Translations under genes and position numbers: made by a program
Shown: positions 24,181-34,620 of the stretch, piece by piece
How positions within the stretch are numbered: the first letter of the stretch is position 1
Layout: each line of letters starts with the position of its first letter
Origin: Porphyra umbilicalis
Lineage: Eukaryota; Rhodophyta; Bangiophyceae; Bangiales; Bangiaceae
Direction of reading: 5' to 3'
Assembly: GCA_002049455.2 (NCBI GenBank)
Contig: KV918762.1
Span: forward strand, 124,001 to 188,000
Length of the DNA: 64,000 nucleotides
Notes under the pieces: model-generated
Told to the model about the DNA's origin: nothing
Seen by the model: only the letters and a program-made list of their open reading frames with translations
The model's database searches: none

Positions 24181-24271
24181 ACACCTCCCGCGAGTTCCGC
24201 CTGCACCGAACCACTGCCTCACCGTGGCCAAGTCGACGAGACAGGAACATGCGGCGTCGGGCCGCTTGTCA

Positions 24272-24290
24272 GGGTTGTTCCGCACCGGGC
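24272..24290 (+). repeat. Harbinger left terminal inverted repeat
   Basis: Nineteen bases matching the right end (30230-30248, opposite strand) at 18 positions, preceded by the TCA target duplication. Confidence 0.88.
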
Positions 24291-24630
24291 TCTTTTGCCG
24301 GTATCGCGGTATGCGGTATACGGTATCGCTCAGCCATTGGCCACAGCTGGCCACGTTGACAACGTGTGGGCGGCCCGATACCGAGCCCGCGATCGAAGAT
24401 GGGGGGTTGGTGAATCGCGGTACGCATAGAGAATAGGGCTTTGAGCCCCACTGATTTGATGAAATTAATTGAAAGGGACTTGAGTGCTTTCTGTTGAGTG
24501 AGTTTCATTCCGGGATCTCCGGAAGGTGCACACCGGCGGCGCTTCTCGAAAAAGAGAAGCGCTCCGACTGCCACCCGTAGATCCCTGGCCCCCGCGTGCG
24601 CTCACCACGAGCTCTTTACGTCTCCTAAGT

Positions 24631-25908
24631 ATGTCTTCATCTGCCTCCCGCGAGGCAGCCGACGTGCCAACAACGATGGCGTCCCAGAACGCGTTGGCGG
24701 CTGCCGATGTTGCGGCCTCGATTGACTCTCTTCCTCCTACTGGTTCGGCCGCGGCGGACGGGCCACCGCAGCTCGCGGCTGTTCAGGATTCTGCAGCGGA
24801 TGTCCACGCCGCGCTGCTGCGCGTCTACACTCGCGAGCAGCTCAAGGAGATTTGCAAGGCAGCCGATGTTCCTATTTGCGGGGTGAAGCTGTCGCTTGCC
24901 AAGCGCGTAGTGAGCGACGTGACCGCTCAAAACCTTTGCAACATTATCCCCAACTTGCAGGCTTTCTCCAGCGGATTGTTTCCGTCGTCACCAGTTTTTC
25001 TTTCGAACAACCGCTTGCATGTGCTGCCTACCCGCGCCAGCGTGGCAGGCAGCGCGGGCGGGGCACCCGCGCAGCCTCCGTTTGACCTCGACGAGTACGC
25101 CAGGATGGTCCACGTGCTCAGCGAGTCGAGCGTGCAAGACGCCTTGTCGGCACACAAAAATCACCGATCGCGCTCCGAGCTGGAAGCGCCCCCGCCCGAC
25201 CCTTGGATCTCCCACGTCGGCAAGCTGTACAATGACAACGACTACGCGCCCGACGCTGTCGCCAACGCGCCGCCGTCGATTTTTATGGCGGTTCCGACCG
25301 TGTTGCCGCGCGAGCGGCCGCCGGCCTTCCTCAAGGTCAAATGGGCCGACCTCCGCCGCATTTTTTGCGTGGCGTACAAGTGGTACACCAAGTCCGGCAA
25401 CAACCATCCGGCCATTGGACAGCAGGTGCGTGAGTTTGAGGACTGCATTTCTGATGATGTGTCACCTCTGCTCCGTCAGGCCACAGAGTACGCCTGGTGC
25501 GTCTTTCAAATCAACCCCGACCTGCTCGACAAGTGGCCTCGCAACCTGCCGGACGATGCCGCCTTCGAGGCCGGGGGTGGCGGGGGGTCGGGGAGCGACA
25601 GGACGTCGCCGGCGCGGGGCCGCAAGCGTGCCGCCCCGGCGCACGAGCAGGTCCTCGACGGTATTGACAGGCGCCTCGAGGCCATTTTGGGTGACAACAA
25701 GAACGAGGCACAGCAAAATGCCGACCAGCTGGACACCCTCACCAACGTGGCGAAGCAGATGGACGGACTGTCGCCCTCTTTGAAGAGCACCAAGCTTCTG
25801 CATCAAATTTGGAAGCAGCAGGCCACATCGCTCCTGAAGACGAGCGGGGCACCAGTAGATGAGACTGACGAAGACGTGGAAGAGTACTGGGGGGCTACCG
25901 AGACATAG
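24631..25908 (+). CDS. SAP-like accessory protein of the Harbinger element
   Basis: A 425-residue protein from the ATG at 24631 to TAG at 25906-25908. Upstream in-frame codons include no better start. Residues about 67-100 (YTREQLKEICKAADVPICGV and the following helix) resemble a SAP motif, a short helix-extended-helix DNA-binding fold. The middle contains a conserved-looking Trp-rich domain: WISHVGKLYNDNDYAPDAVA, then KVKWADLRRIFCVAYKWYTK followed by SGNN, then ATEYAWCVFQINPDLLDKWP. A Gly/Ser-rich basic linker follows (about 320-350), then a helical C-terminus that may form a coiled coil and an acidic end. PIF/Harbinger transposases usually need a second, DNA-binding protein for nuclear import and end binding, and the position inside the same element suggests that job here, with SAP in place of the usual Myb/SANT domain. 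That role is inferred. Confidence 0.7.
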   Translation: MSSSASREAADVPTTMASQNALAAADVAASIDSLPPTGSAAADGPPQLAAVQDSAADVHAALLRVYTREQLKEICKAADVPICGVKLSLAKRVVSDVTAQNLCNIIPNLQAFSSGLFPSSPVFLSNNRLHVLPTRASVAGSAGGAPAQPPFDLDEYARMVHVLSESSVQDALSAHKNHRSRSELEAPPPDPWISHVGKLYNDNDYAPDAVANAPPSIFMAVPTVLPRERPPAFLKVKWADLRRIFCVAYKWYTKSGNNHPAIGQQVREFEDCISDDVSPLLRQATEYAWCVFQINPDLLDKWPRNLPDDAAFEAGGGGGSGSDRTSPARGRKRAAPAHEQVLDGIDRRLEAILGDNKNEAQQNADQLDTLTNVAKQMDGLSPSLKSTKLLHQIWKQQATSLLKTSGAPVDETDEDVEEYWGATET

Positions 25909-26061
25909 GGCCTCGCGCGAGGAGACTTTGTTGTTGCAGTGAACGGCTTGGCGCACGGGTAAATGCCACCGTGAGGACATCAAAAAACCACCCACTCACA
26001 CCCACGAATGCTTGCCCCTACTGTCAAGTAGGACAAGAAAGCCGCTGCAAAACCAAGAAAC
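25909..26061. other. 3' flank of the SAP gene
   Basis: Short spacer between the accessory gene and the palindrome. Nothing recognised. Confidence 0.4.
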
Positions 26062-28458
26062 GGACAAGGCGGCGCGCCACCATGCCCTTGTCAGGGCACA
26101 AGGGCACAACGCACCCGTTTGTCACAAACAAAGCTATTGTTTCTTACCTACCTACTAGCAGTATGCCTTTACCGGCTCTCTCGCCCACGCACTGTCAACG
26201 CCCCGACCACGTCTCGCCTAAAACCCGGCCACGCCCCACCGACAACCCACACAAGGGCCGTCAGAGCCCCGACCACGCACCACCTACAACCCACGCACGC
26301 GCCGTCCGCGCCCCGACAACGCCCCACCCACAACCCGACCACGTGCCGTCAGCGCCCCGACCACGCGCCACCCGCAACCCGACAACGCCCCGCCCGCAGC
26401 CCGACCACGCCCCGCCCACATCCCGCCCACGCCCCGCTAAAGACCCCGCCGACGCCTCGTAGACGCCCCGACGACGCCCCACTCACGTCCCGCCAGCGCC
26501 CCGCCAACCGCCCAAACAGACAAACCGAATGTGCAACCTGACTAGAGAGAGACACAGCAGCCACAGAGCGAGTAAACAGTGCTTTATTTCCCCTGTTCCT
26601 GTACCAGTGCGCAAGACAGAGAGATAGGGGTGGTGGTAGCAACAAGACGAAGCGAGAATTGGTCGGGGAGAGGCGGGTAAGGTTGCAGGCATCACAAAGG
26701 AAGGTAGAGTGGACAAGAAAAGTCAACTGGGAAATGGGCACGGGTAGGGAGATCGGGAGGAGGGGCGCTCGGACTGGTCAGGTACGCGTTACTGAGCAAG
26801 CAGTCGGCCGTTCGTGCCAAAGTGCGTTCACAGGGCGGCTCACTGACACCAGACCATTCTGTTAGCTCGTGCCTGGTCGGACGACGTGCCCGTCACAGCC
26901 GAGCCCCGAGTCCGTTGCTGAGCATCGCAAACCGTCCGCGGAGGACCACTTACATAACAAAAACGACAGAGTGAAAGAAGGCCTGGGAGCACACTGGATG
27001 CGCTCTCTGAGACACGACAAGAATCACTGCCGTGCACGCAGACGGTGAAACCGGCCCCCGACAGAGTTGCGACCGTACCTACCCAGGGATGGAAAGGGCG
27101 AGTAGCTTCGGCGATGAATTCGAATCGTGGCACGACGGTGAGGTCCAGAGCCGATGCGCACGTGTGCGGTAGAGGCTGGACAGGCGGCGTGTGCGACGAC
27201 GACGGAGAAGCAGCAGCGGCCCGTTGGGCGACTCCAAGTCGGTCGGAGCCGGCTGGTGCGGTGCGCACCGCGGCCTCGGAAAACAGTGGCCCGGCTGGGC
27301 GGATTGGGCGGTGGGTGGGGGCACCGCAGCGAATGTGGCGCGGTCGAAGAAACAGTGGCCTGACTGGTCGGATTGCGGGGGGGGGCTCACGCAGGCATTC
27401 TGGGCGGGGTGGCGGAAAATTGGGTGCTAGAGCAGCCACGGAAGCCGGCGGCAGCGCACGGCACGTGGTGACGATGCGTACCCGCGTGACGATGTGTGGC
27501 AAAGGGCCATTCGGCCAAAAGGGGCAATATCCCATTCGCTCTCACGGCGAGCACTTTCAGTTCCAGCCTCCACCACCCGTGCGAATCGATGCCGCGTGGG
27601 CGGGAGCGGCGCGATTGCAGCTGTCAGCTTCGATGTGATCGCGTTCCGATGCCTGCGTGCACGTTTGCCATTCGGTACTGTCATGCAGAGTTTTGAGGAA
27701 TTCAATGAACAAAGCTTGTCCAATGGTGCCAGCCAGATCACCGCAACAGAGCAGCCTTTGGCATCAAACACGGCCAGAAAACAGACCCACGGAACGCGAT
27801 CACATGTCCACTCTACCTTCCTTTGTGATGCCTGCAACCTTACCCGCCTCTCCCCGACCAATTCTCGCTTCGTCTTGTTGCTACCACCACCCCTATCTCT
27901 CTGTCTTGCGCACTGGTACAGGAACAGGGGAAATAAAGCACTGTTTACTCGCTCTGTGGCTGCTGTGTCTCTCTCTAGTCAGGTTGCACATTCGGTTTGT
28001 CTGTTTGGGCGGTTGGCGGGGCGCTGGCGGGACGTGAGTGGGGCGTCGTCGGGGCGTCTACGAGGCGTCGGCGGGGTCTTTAGCGGGGCGTGGGCGGGAT
28101 GTGGGCGGGGCGTGGTCGGGCTGCGGGCGGGGCGTTGTCGGGTTGCGGGTGGCGCGTGGTCGGGGCGCTGACGGCACGTGGTCGGGTTGTGGGTGGGGCG
28201 TTGTCGGGGCGCGGACGGCGCGTGCGTGGGTTGTAGGTGGTGCGTGGTCGGGGCTCTGACGGCCCTTGTGTGGGTTGTCGGTGGGGCGTGGCCGGGTTTT
28301 AGGCGAGACGTGGTCGGGGCGTTGACAGTGCGTGGGCGAGAGAGCCGGTAAAGGCATACTGCTAGTAGGTAGGTAAGAAACAATAGCTTTGTTTGTGACA
28401 AACGGGTGCGTTGTGCCCTTGTGCCCTGACAAGTGCATGGTGGCGCGCCGCTCTGTCC
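26062..28458. repeat. Large palindrome: two 654-bp inverted arms around a 1,089-bp spacer
   Basis: The left arm 26062-26715 is the reverse complement of the right arm 27805-28458. Paired positions sum to 54520 at both the outer and inner limits, so there is no net indel. Translations of the two arms are identical over at least 140 codons, so identity is close to complete. The arms contain a degenerate 14-16-bp minisatellite around gccccgaccacgcccca. The spacer (26716-27804) has no recognisable gene but holds an imperfect duplication around aaacagtggcc (27281 and 27349). It lies between the two Harbinger genes. It could be a foldback-type element that inserted there, though no target duplication was found, or a structural part of the Harbinger element. 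Confidence 0.9.
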
Positions 28459-28656
28459 ATTTGTCAGTTTGTAAGTGGTATATAGGTGTCGATGGGCAGT
28501 ATGAGCTGTGAATCACAGAGTGGCTGTGGGAAAGGAACGCAGTTATGTCTGTGACCGCGGCAATAGGCGTTCTTCTAGATGTCTTTATACACGATGGAGT
28601 CTCCAATCCCCAGGATCAAAATGACTTGGTTTGTGGGGTGCTTATTGCAAAATTTA
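28459..28656. other. 3' flank of the Harbinger transposase
   Basis: Spacer downstream of the transposase stop. No feature recognised. Confidence 0.4.
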
Positions 28657-29939
28657 TCACTCAGGCCGTGACGTCGCACTCGTGCGGCGCACGGGGGGAC
28701 GAACCCGCCCGGCGCGGCAAAGGCGAGTGGTCCACTCCACACGCCTGAGACACTCCCTGCGCTCACGTTCATTGAAGTCTCCGTCGCAGGTCGCCTGCTC
28801 ACCGGTGTCGACCAGGTCTGCTGGGGTACCGTGACCGGCAGGCACGTTGGTCGCGCTGGCACCGCCGTGTTCGATGATAAAGTTGTGCAACTTCATGAGC
28901 GCCCCCACGAGGTTTCCGCAATCCGCCAAAGGCACACGCAAAGCACGCCACAGCACTCCCCACCGTGCATTCAAAATGCCAAACGACCTCTCAATGGTCT
29001 GTCGTACCTGGCTAAGGAAAACGTTAGAGGCATCCTTGGACATTGGCAGGCCTTGCCCCGCCCATGGGCACAGCAGGTAGTTTCGCACCGAGTAGGCGTC
29101 GTCCCCGACGAGGAAGCGGTTGCCGTAGAGGATCTCATTGAGCTCCAGGCGCCGCGACAGGGTGGTCAACGACCACGCAAAGCTGTCGTGCATCGAGCCG
29201 GGAGCCGCCGTGTTGACAAAAATGAAGCGACAGGCGCCGTCACAAACCGCCTGGACGTTGAGGCTGAAGAACCCTTTGCGCTCGTAGAAGTCGGCGGGCG
29301 CGTCGGTCTCCCGAGCCCACGGACCGCGGATGCGGACCGCGAGGCCGTCGACTGCGCCGAGGACAAAGCACGCAAGCGGGTTACGCGGAAGTGCCTCAGA
29401 GAAGGACCGCGAAAGACGCTCTCGACCCTCCTCCGTCTCTAGGTTCGACGTAAAGTCGAGGTGCTCGTGGATGGCCGAGGTGACGCGTTTTACAATGTCG
29501 TAAAAAGTTGATACTTGTATCTTGTGGGAGGCCGTAATATCGAGGTAGGATCCGCCTGCGAAAAAACGTAGAGCCATCGCCACCTGCGTCTCGGGGCATA
29601 CTGCTCTGGCCGCTCCGCTGCAGCGCCCGTGTCGGCGCCGTGCTTGAATCTCGTTCCGCTCGAAACTCCCTCGCAGCACCGATAGTAGCTTCGTGAAGAC
29701 AGGGTACGACATCCTGTACTTGCGGTGGAAAAGAGGGCCCAGCGCAGCCACTTTGTCTGCCCAAATGAGGCGCTCATACGCCAAATCGCGCTCGCGAGCC
29801 TGCACATGCAGGCTTAGCTTCGACCGCGCCAGCACAAGCGCCAAGACAACGCGTTGCCGTCTCCGACGGCGCCGCTCAATTCGCGTGGCCGAGTCGGGGC
29901 GGCCGCCCAGGTGGGGGGGGGGGGTGAAGACGACGCCAT
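28657..29939 (-). CDS. PIF/Harbinger DDE_4 transposase
   Basis: The open frame below 29844 encodes 395 residues (numbered from there) and stays open a little further upstream. A helix-turn-helix lies at about 99-121 (SYLDITASHKIQVSTFYDIV). The DDE catalytic core is complete: Asp166 in VLGAVDGLAVRI, the family motif PGSMHDSFAW around 215-224, Asp248 in LVGDDAYSVRNYLLCP, and Glu285 in QTIERSFGILNARWGVL. A basic C-terminal tail follows. The core alone begins with no ATG; the natural start is probably ATG 29939, reading MASSSPPPP, but the run of 12 C that follows (G on the + strand, 29912-29923) leaves it one base out of frame. One extra C joins MASSSPPPP to HLGGRPDSATRIE and an Arg-rich stretch, so this may be homopolymer miscounting. 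It cuts and inserts the surrounding element at 3-bp targets. Apart from that shift it looks functional. Confidence 0.88.
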
Positions 29940-30229
29940 AGCTAGGACGTTGGTTGTGGGAGACCTGCTGTCTTCGTGGCTGCTGGGCAGGGGTGGCAGA
30001 AAAAGCAGGCCGGCGGCTGGGGCTGGCAAGTTGTGAGATTTGTTGAACAGTCTCTCAGGATTTAAAAGTCACCGATCTACAAAACTCCCTGACCAACTGT
30101 CCCCAATCCCAATCATTTGGTTCAGCTCAGTAATACCGGATCGTCTGTACGACCGGTAAACAACGGTGTGTCTGGTTCTTGTTTTACCGGTACGCGGTAT
30201 ATTCCGCGTACCGGTCTACCGACGATACC

Positions 30230-30248
30230 GCCCGGTGCGGAACGACCC
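30230..30248 (-). repeat. Harbinger right terminal inverted repeat
   Basis: Inverted partner of 24272-24290, followed on the + strand by the TCA target duplication at 30249-30251. Confidence 0.88.
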
Positions 30249-30251
30249 TCA

Positions 30252-30890
30252 GAGGTCGCCAGAGTTACCCCACAAGATTCCGCCCCAATCGACGCCAAGT
30301 CAGTGCATTTCGGGACATTCTCGAGAGGTAGGACGAGGCTCCCGTGACCAATGTATGAATTCAAACGGTCCACGAAGCCGCGCCTGCGATTGGGCGGCTG
30401 GCCGTGTCCGGTGTTGACAGCAAGTTTGAACACGTTTACTTCAGGTCCGAATTCGAAACGGAGGGGGGTCCAAAGAACAGGGATCTGCCATAACTAACAA
30501 ACAAGAGGAGAGTTACATAGCTCGAGACAGAGTACGAAGATCCCGTGTCGGCTCCGCGCAAACAAGTGAGAGCAGGGGACTGAGCTCTACGGCGTGCGCG
30601 GCCACAAAGGGTTGGGCTGAGTGAAAAGCGCGAGAGGGCGGTCGTGACGCCGTCACCGCCGGTGAGGAGCCTTGAGCGACGGCGCCCAAGGCGGGGGGGC
30701 CGCAGTGGGCCGAGAGTGAGAGCGCGGCAACCAGTGACTGAGGGGATGAATTGTCAATGGATCAAAGCGACGCGCCAGGCAACGGCCACGACACACAGAC
30801 AAAAGCGGCGCATCAGTGCGGGCCATACTCCCAGATAACGCCCGTCACACGATCCCCAGCCCACAGCTCCGGCAGAACGCCAGTGCTCCA
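30252..30890. other. Flank of the Harbinger insertion, nothing recognised
   Basis: Moderate-GC sequence right of the element. No gene or repeat could be supported. Confidence 0.35.
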
Positions 30891-33185
30891 CAGCCTACCC
30901 TTCAAGCAGAGCAGCGCGGTGCGGCACTCAAACGCACCACTTAGAGCGTGGGGGCACCACAGTGTCCGGCCCGTCCCGAAAAAAGCGAGCGGCGCGCATA
31001 AATCGCCGCGAGCGCCCCGTCGACCGCCACGTCCTACCCGTGCTCGTGTACCACCGGCGAAGTATTATTCAAAGGCCCCGCCGTGACCTTTCAACTCCAC
31101 AGCAAGCCGGTAGCGCAGCAGCGGCAATCCCCCGTCCTCTGCGCACAGACGCGCCCTCAAATGGGCCTCATGCGTGGTCGGGGGCGCCCACTCCACGGGC
31201 AAGCGCCATAGTGCCGCCTTGTAGCGGCTCTGAGCGAGTGAGGCGGCGGGCGCATCGCCGGCCGTCGCCGCGGCCGCCACTGCCGGGCGGTCCCTGACCG
31301 ACAAGATGGAGCGAAAGTGGCTGCCGCCCCCACGGCCGTCGCTGTTGTCGGCGCTTCCGCCGAACGGGGCGGTGGTCGCCTCGGCAGCCGCGGCTGCCGA
31401 CGCTAGCGACGTACTATCGTGCGCATGCACACAGCCGGCGGCGACCGCCCCCTCCCCCTCCCCCGGTCGGCGGGCGACTGCAAGGTGACGAGACGGCGGG
31501 AGTTCCCCCCCCCCCTGTCGGCTTCATACGTGCCCGGCGGCGGCGCGCTAGTGGCGTTTGCCAGCGGCCGGCTCTGGTCCGAGCCACCACCGCCGCCGCC
31601 ACCGCCGACGCCGCCGCCGCCCCTGCCGCCCCCGCCGCCGCCGCCGACGCCGCCGCCCGTGTCACCCCGCCTGCGTCTGCCACTGACGGCCGCCCACTAG
31701 TGCCCCTCCCGGCGGCCTCTACCGCTTCTGCCACGTTTTCTGCCCGCGCCGGCCGCCCCAGACGCAGCCGCCGGGGAGTGGGCGCGTCAGCACCCCTGAC
31801 ACGTCACCGCCGCCGTCGCCGTGCTCGAGGCAGGAACCCAGCCGCGTTGGCGTGCTGCGGAAACGCTTGAGGTGTAGCGACAGGAGCAGCGGCGCCTGCA
31901 ACTGTGCACTGCCGATGCACATGAGTCCGGTGTCGAGGTGGGGCGGGACCGACTCCGCCCGGCCGCCTGTGGCGCCGAACGGCACAGAGCCACCCTCGGA
32001 CAGCACGCCGTCGCCGCCGCCGCCGACGCCACCGGCCCCACCGCCGCCGCCGTTCGCCATGTCGAACGCGTCGGCCCTCGCGCGCACGCTGAGCTCCGGG
32101 AGCACCAACCGCATGATGCTCCAACAGGTAGGCGGGGACAGCGACAACGGAGGTTACGTCGAGCGCCTCTTGCCGCTTCCTACCGTCGGCCTCCACCCGC
32201 ACCTCTTGCTGCTCCCCGTAGTCACCCTCCCCCCGCGCCTCAGCCGCCAGGGCGGCGGCGGCGGCGTCGCCCCCCCTGCCCGCAGTTGGCGGCACGTCCA
32301 CTTCATCGGCCGCCACCTTGCCGCCCGCCGTGTCGGCGATGCCGGCCGTGACCACGACCCCGCGAAGGGTGTCGGCCTGGTCGCCCGCCGGGTCGCGCCC
32401 CACCCCCCCCTCCCACAGCAGGCGGAGCCCCCCCCCCTCGACCCCGGCGGGCCGGTTCGCCGCGCAGTCCACAGCGCGCGATGCCAAAAAGGCGTGCAGC
32501 GCGCCCATGTCGGCGGGCGTCAAAGCCGACAGCGCTAGCCGCGCAAGCAGCCGGTCTAGGCGCACCCCCGCGGTGGTGGTGGGGAGGGGGTCCCCGCCGC
32601 CGCCGCCGCCGCCGTTGCCGCCGACCGCGGCCCAGTCGCGGCGGCGGTGCGTGGGCGGGAGCCGGTTCTCGCCAGGAGCGGGGTGCAGCGGGGGGGGCGA
32701 CACAGGCGACACTACGCTGCTGCTGTCAGTTGTCGTGGGGGGTCGGGGGGAGCCCGATGGGGGGTGCGCCGGTGGAGGGGGGACTGCTGGGGGGAGAAGG
32801 GGGCGCGGCCGGCAACGGGCGCGAGAAACCCCCATTCAGAGCCCCCGCACGGTCTCCCCTCTCGCCGTTGGGAGTCCTCGACCTCCGACTGGCTGCCAGG
32901 AGGTGGAATCGGAAGAGGAAGAAGCCGCCGCCCGAGACAGCGAGCACCACGTCCGCGATGGCGAAGGTGGGGCAAAGGGGGGGAACGACCATCCGGGCGC
33001 CGCAGCATTGGGGGAAAGGGGACAGAGAGCGCCATGGTGCGCGGCGCGGGACAGGCTCCCGGGGAGCGCAACGGCGGGCACTGGGAGGGAGGGCGGCGGT
33101 GTGCGCGAGAGGCGGTCGGATGCCGCTGCCAGCCGGGCGGGGAGAAGAATGCGATGCGACTTCGCCGTGGCCCATGAGCAGCACA
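30891..33185. other. Very GC-rich block with long - strand frames, no gene recognised
   Basis: Runs of six to nine C or G and CCG/CGG triplet stretches dominate (for example 31585-31660 and 32580-32625). Long frames are open on the - strand (31065-31430, 31719-32147, 31804-32835), and parts of them look less simple than the rest, for example ALWRLPVEWAPP and RYRLAVELKGHGGAFE near 31070-31170 and RLALSALTPADMGALHAFL near 32500. They are in different frames and could be pieces of one gene broken by homopolymer errors or introns. No domain is clear enough to name. Confidence 0.25.
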
Positions 33186-33189
33186 CTTT

Positions 33190-33350
33190 CGAAGCCTGAC
33201 ATCGTCGCACGGCCCGCTCCAGCACCATCCGAGCAGATTTTCGTTTGAGCATTTAGCTCACTTGAAACCTGACATCGTCGCACGGCCCGCTCCAGCACCA
33301 TCCCAGCAGATCTTCGTTTGAAAATTTGGCTCACTTGAAGCCTGACACCG
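33190..33350. repeat. 73-bp tandem repeat, about 2.2 copies
   Basis: The phrase cctgaca(t/c)cgt recurs at 33195, 33268 and 33341. Each unit contains gcacggcccgctccagcaccat and ttcgtttga. No function visible. Confidence 0.7.
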
Positions 33351-33373
33351 TGACGCCCCGCTTTTCAGCGCCT

Positions 33374-34620
33374 TCAGGGTCGGTTGGGTTGAAAGACACA
33401 GTCAACAGAGCGGTTTGAGAATTCTTGTTTGCCTTGCGTGCCGCAGTTCGACGTCCCCCGCCACTGTCCCCCGCCAACGTCCATTTCCTTTCGCCCCCCG
33501 CCCAGCCCACAGCAACATAACCCCAGCCAGGAGCCGCCGGAGCACCGCCCCAGCAACCGCCACTTCACGGCCGTGCCCCGCGGCGTCGACGAGACCGACG
33601 GTGACGTCGGTGCGCCGCTTGCCGACCGATGCCGGAGCGCCGGGGAGACCCGCCACGAACGCCCGCCGGTCATCCGCCGCCATGCCGATGCACGCCCGGG
33701 AGTACGAGGGAGAGGCGAGGGGGGCGCTGACGACACACGCGCTAGCCAGCGCCACCCCCCAAAGCGCCGGTAATGTGCGTACAACACGCCGTCAGAGCAC
33801 AGGTGACCCCGACGGCATGGCGCCGGCGGCCCCCCGCCCTCAAACGTCGCACCCGGCGACGCCATCCAGTGCCGAAACCCGCTTTCATCCAACCGAGCCC
33901 CCCCATGGTCCTTCCCACACCCCCTCTCCTTGCAGCGCCGCCGCACCGTGTTAACGCCCTTGTGAACGCCTTTGTGGTCGTTGCACGCGCTGTCCGATGC
34001 TGCAGTCGTCTCGTCGTCGCCGTAGTTGTTGTCCACCAACACAGGCGCGGGCGCAGGCGACGTGGCGGTCGCGGGCGTCGCCGCGGCGGTCCCGCACGCC
34101 GCTGGCCGGGGCTCGTTGCGTAGCTCCCCCCCCGCCGTCTCCGCGTCTCGTCTTCCTCTGGACACCTCAAATGGTCAGGCGCGAGATATAACAGCCGCCG
34201 CCGCCCAAAGCGTCGCCCAGGTTGACCGAGGTGCAAGGGGGGGAGGAGGGGGACGCCATCAAAAGCGCCGCCACCCCCCGGTTGGCGCAGCCGCCGCTGC
34301 GGTTGCCGCCTCCCGCGCGGCACGAAGTGGAGACTGCCCAATAGGGTCCACAGCGGCGCCCTCCCCCCCCGCGTCCGCAGCTTGTGGAGCCCGTGGCGCC
34401 GGCGCCCCCCGCAGCCACCTTCGGCGGCTGCAGTGGAGGAGGGCGAAAAAGGAAAGCAGTTCCGGCGGCGGTGGTCATTGAAAGCAATGTCGAGGGTGTT
34501 TCGAAGAGGCGATCGGCGGCGAAATGGGTTCGGGTGAAGGCGCGCGCCCGCGAGGGGCGTGTTGCTGGTCCCCGAAGTTTGTGCTGGGGGACAGAGAATG
34601 AGACTGACTGTGAATAGCAG
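33374..34620. other. GC-rich block with - strand frames, unrecognised
   Basis: On the - strand, a stretch around 33800-34165 (RRRCKERGCGKDHGGARLDE, then a Cys/His-containing segment) and another at 33402-33755 (VGKRRTDVTVGLVDAAGHG) look protein-like but lie in different frames. The + strand is also widely open because of composition. A gene may be present, but I cannot define exons. Confidence 0.2.

Larger units (their letters stand above)
24272..30248. mobile_element. Complete PIF/Harbinger transposon (5,977 bp)
   Basis: The left end (24272-24290) reads GGGTTGTTCCGCACCGGGC; the right end (30230-30248), reverse-complemented, reads GGGTCGTTCCGCACCGGGC, so 18 of 19 positions match. Both ends are flanked by the trinucleotide TCA (24269-24271 and 30249-30251), fitting the 3-bp TNA-type duplication of PIF/Harbinger elements. 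Just inside each end lies a set of ggtat/cgcggtat repeats (24298-24330 and about 30188-30228). The element carries the usual two genes: a DNA-binding accessory protein (24631-25908, +) and a DDE_4 transposase (28657-29939, -), convergent, starting about 360 and 310 bp from their ends. A 2.4-kb palindrome sits between them. Nearly intact ends suggest fairly recent insertion. Confidence 0.88.

Noticed and set aside
26119..28401. Pro/Arg-rich proteins encoded in the palindrome arms
   Set aside because: They are translations of a 14-16-bp minisatellite duplicated in inverted orientation.
24272..30248. hAT or CACTA assignment for the 6-kb element
   Set aside because: The target duplication is 3 bp, the ends start with GGG, and the transposase is of the Harbinger DDE_4 type.
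31065..31430. C-terminal piece of an adaptin mu-homology domain
   Set aside because: The match to the ending pattern (ALWRLP ... RYRLAVELKG) is too short, and neighbouring pieces are in other frames without supporting motifs.
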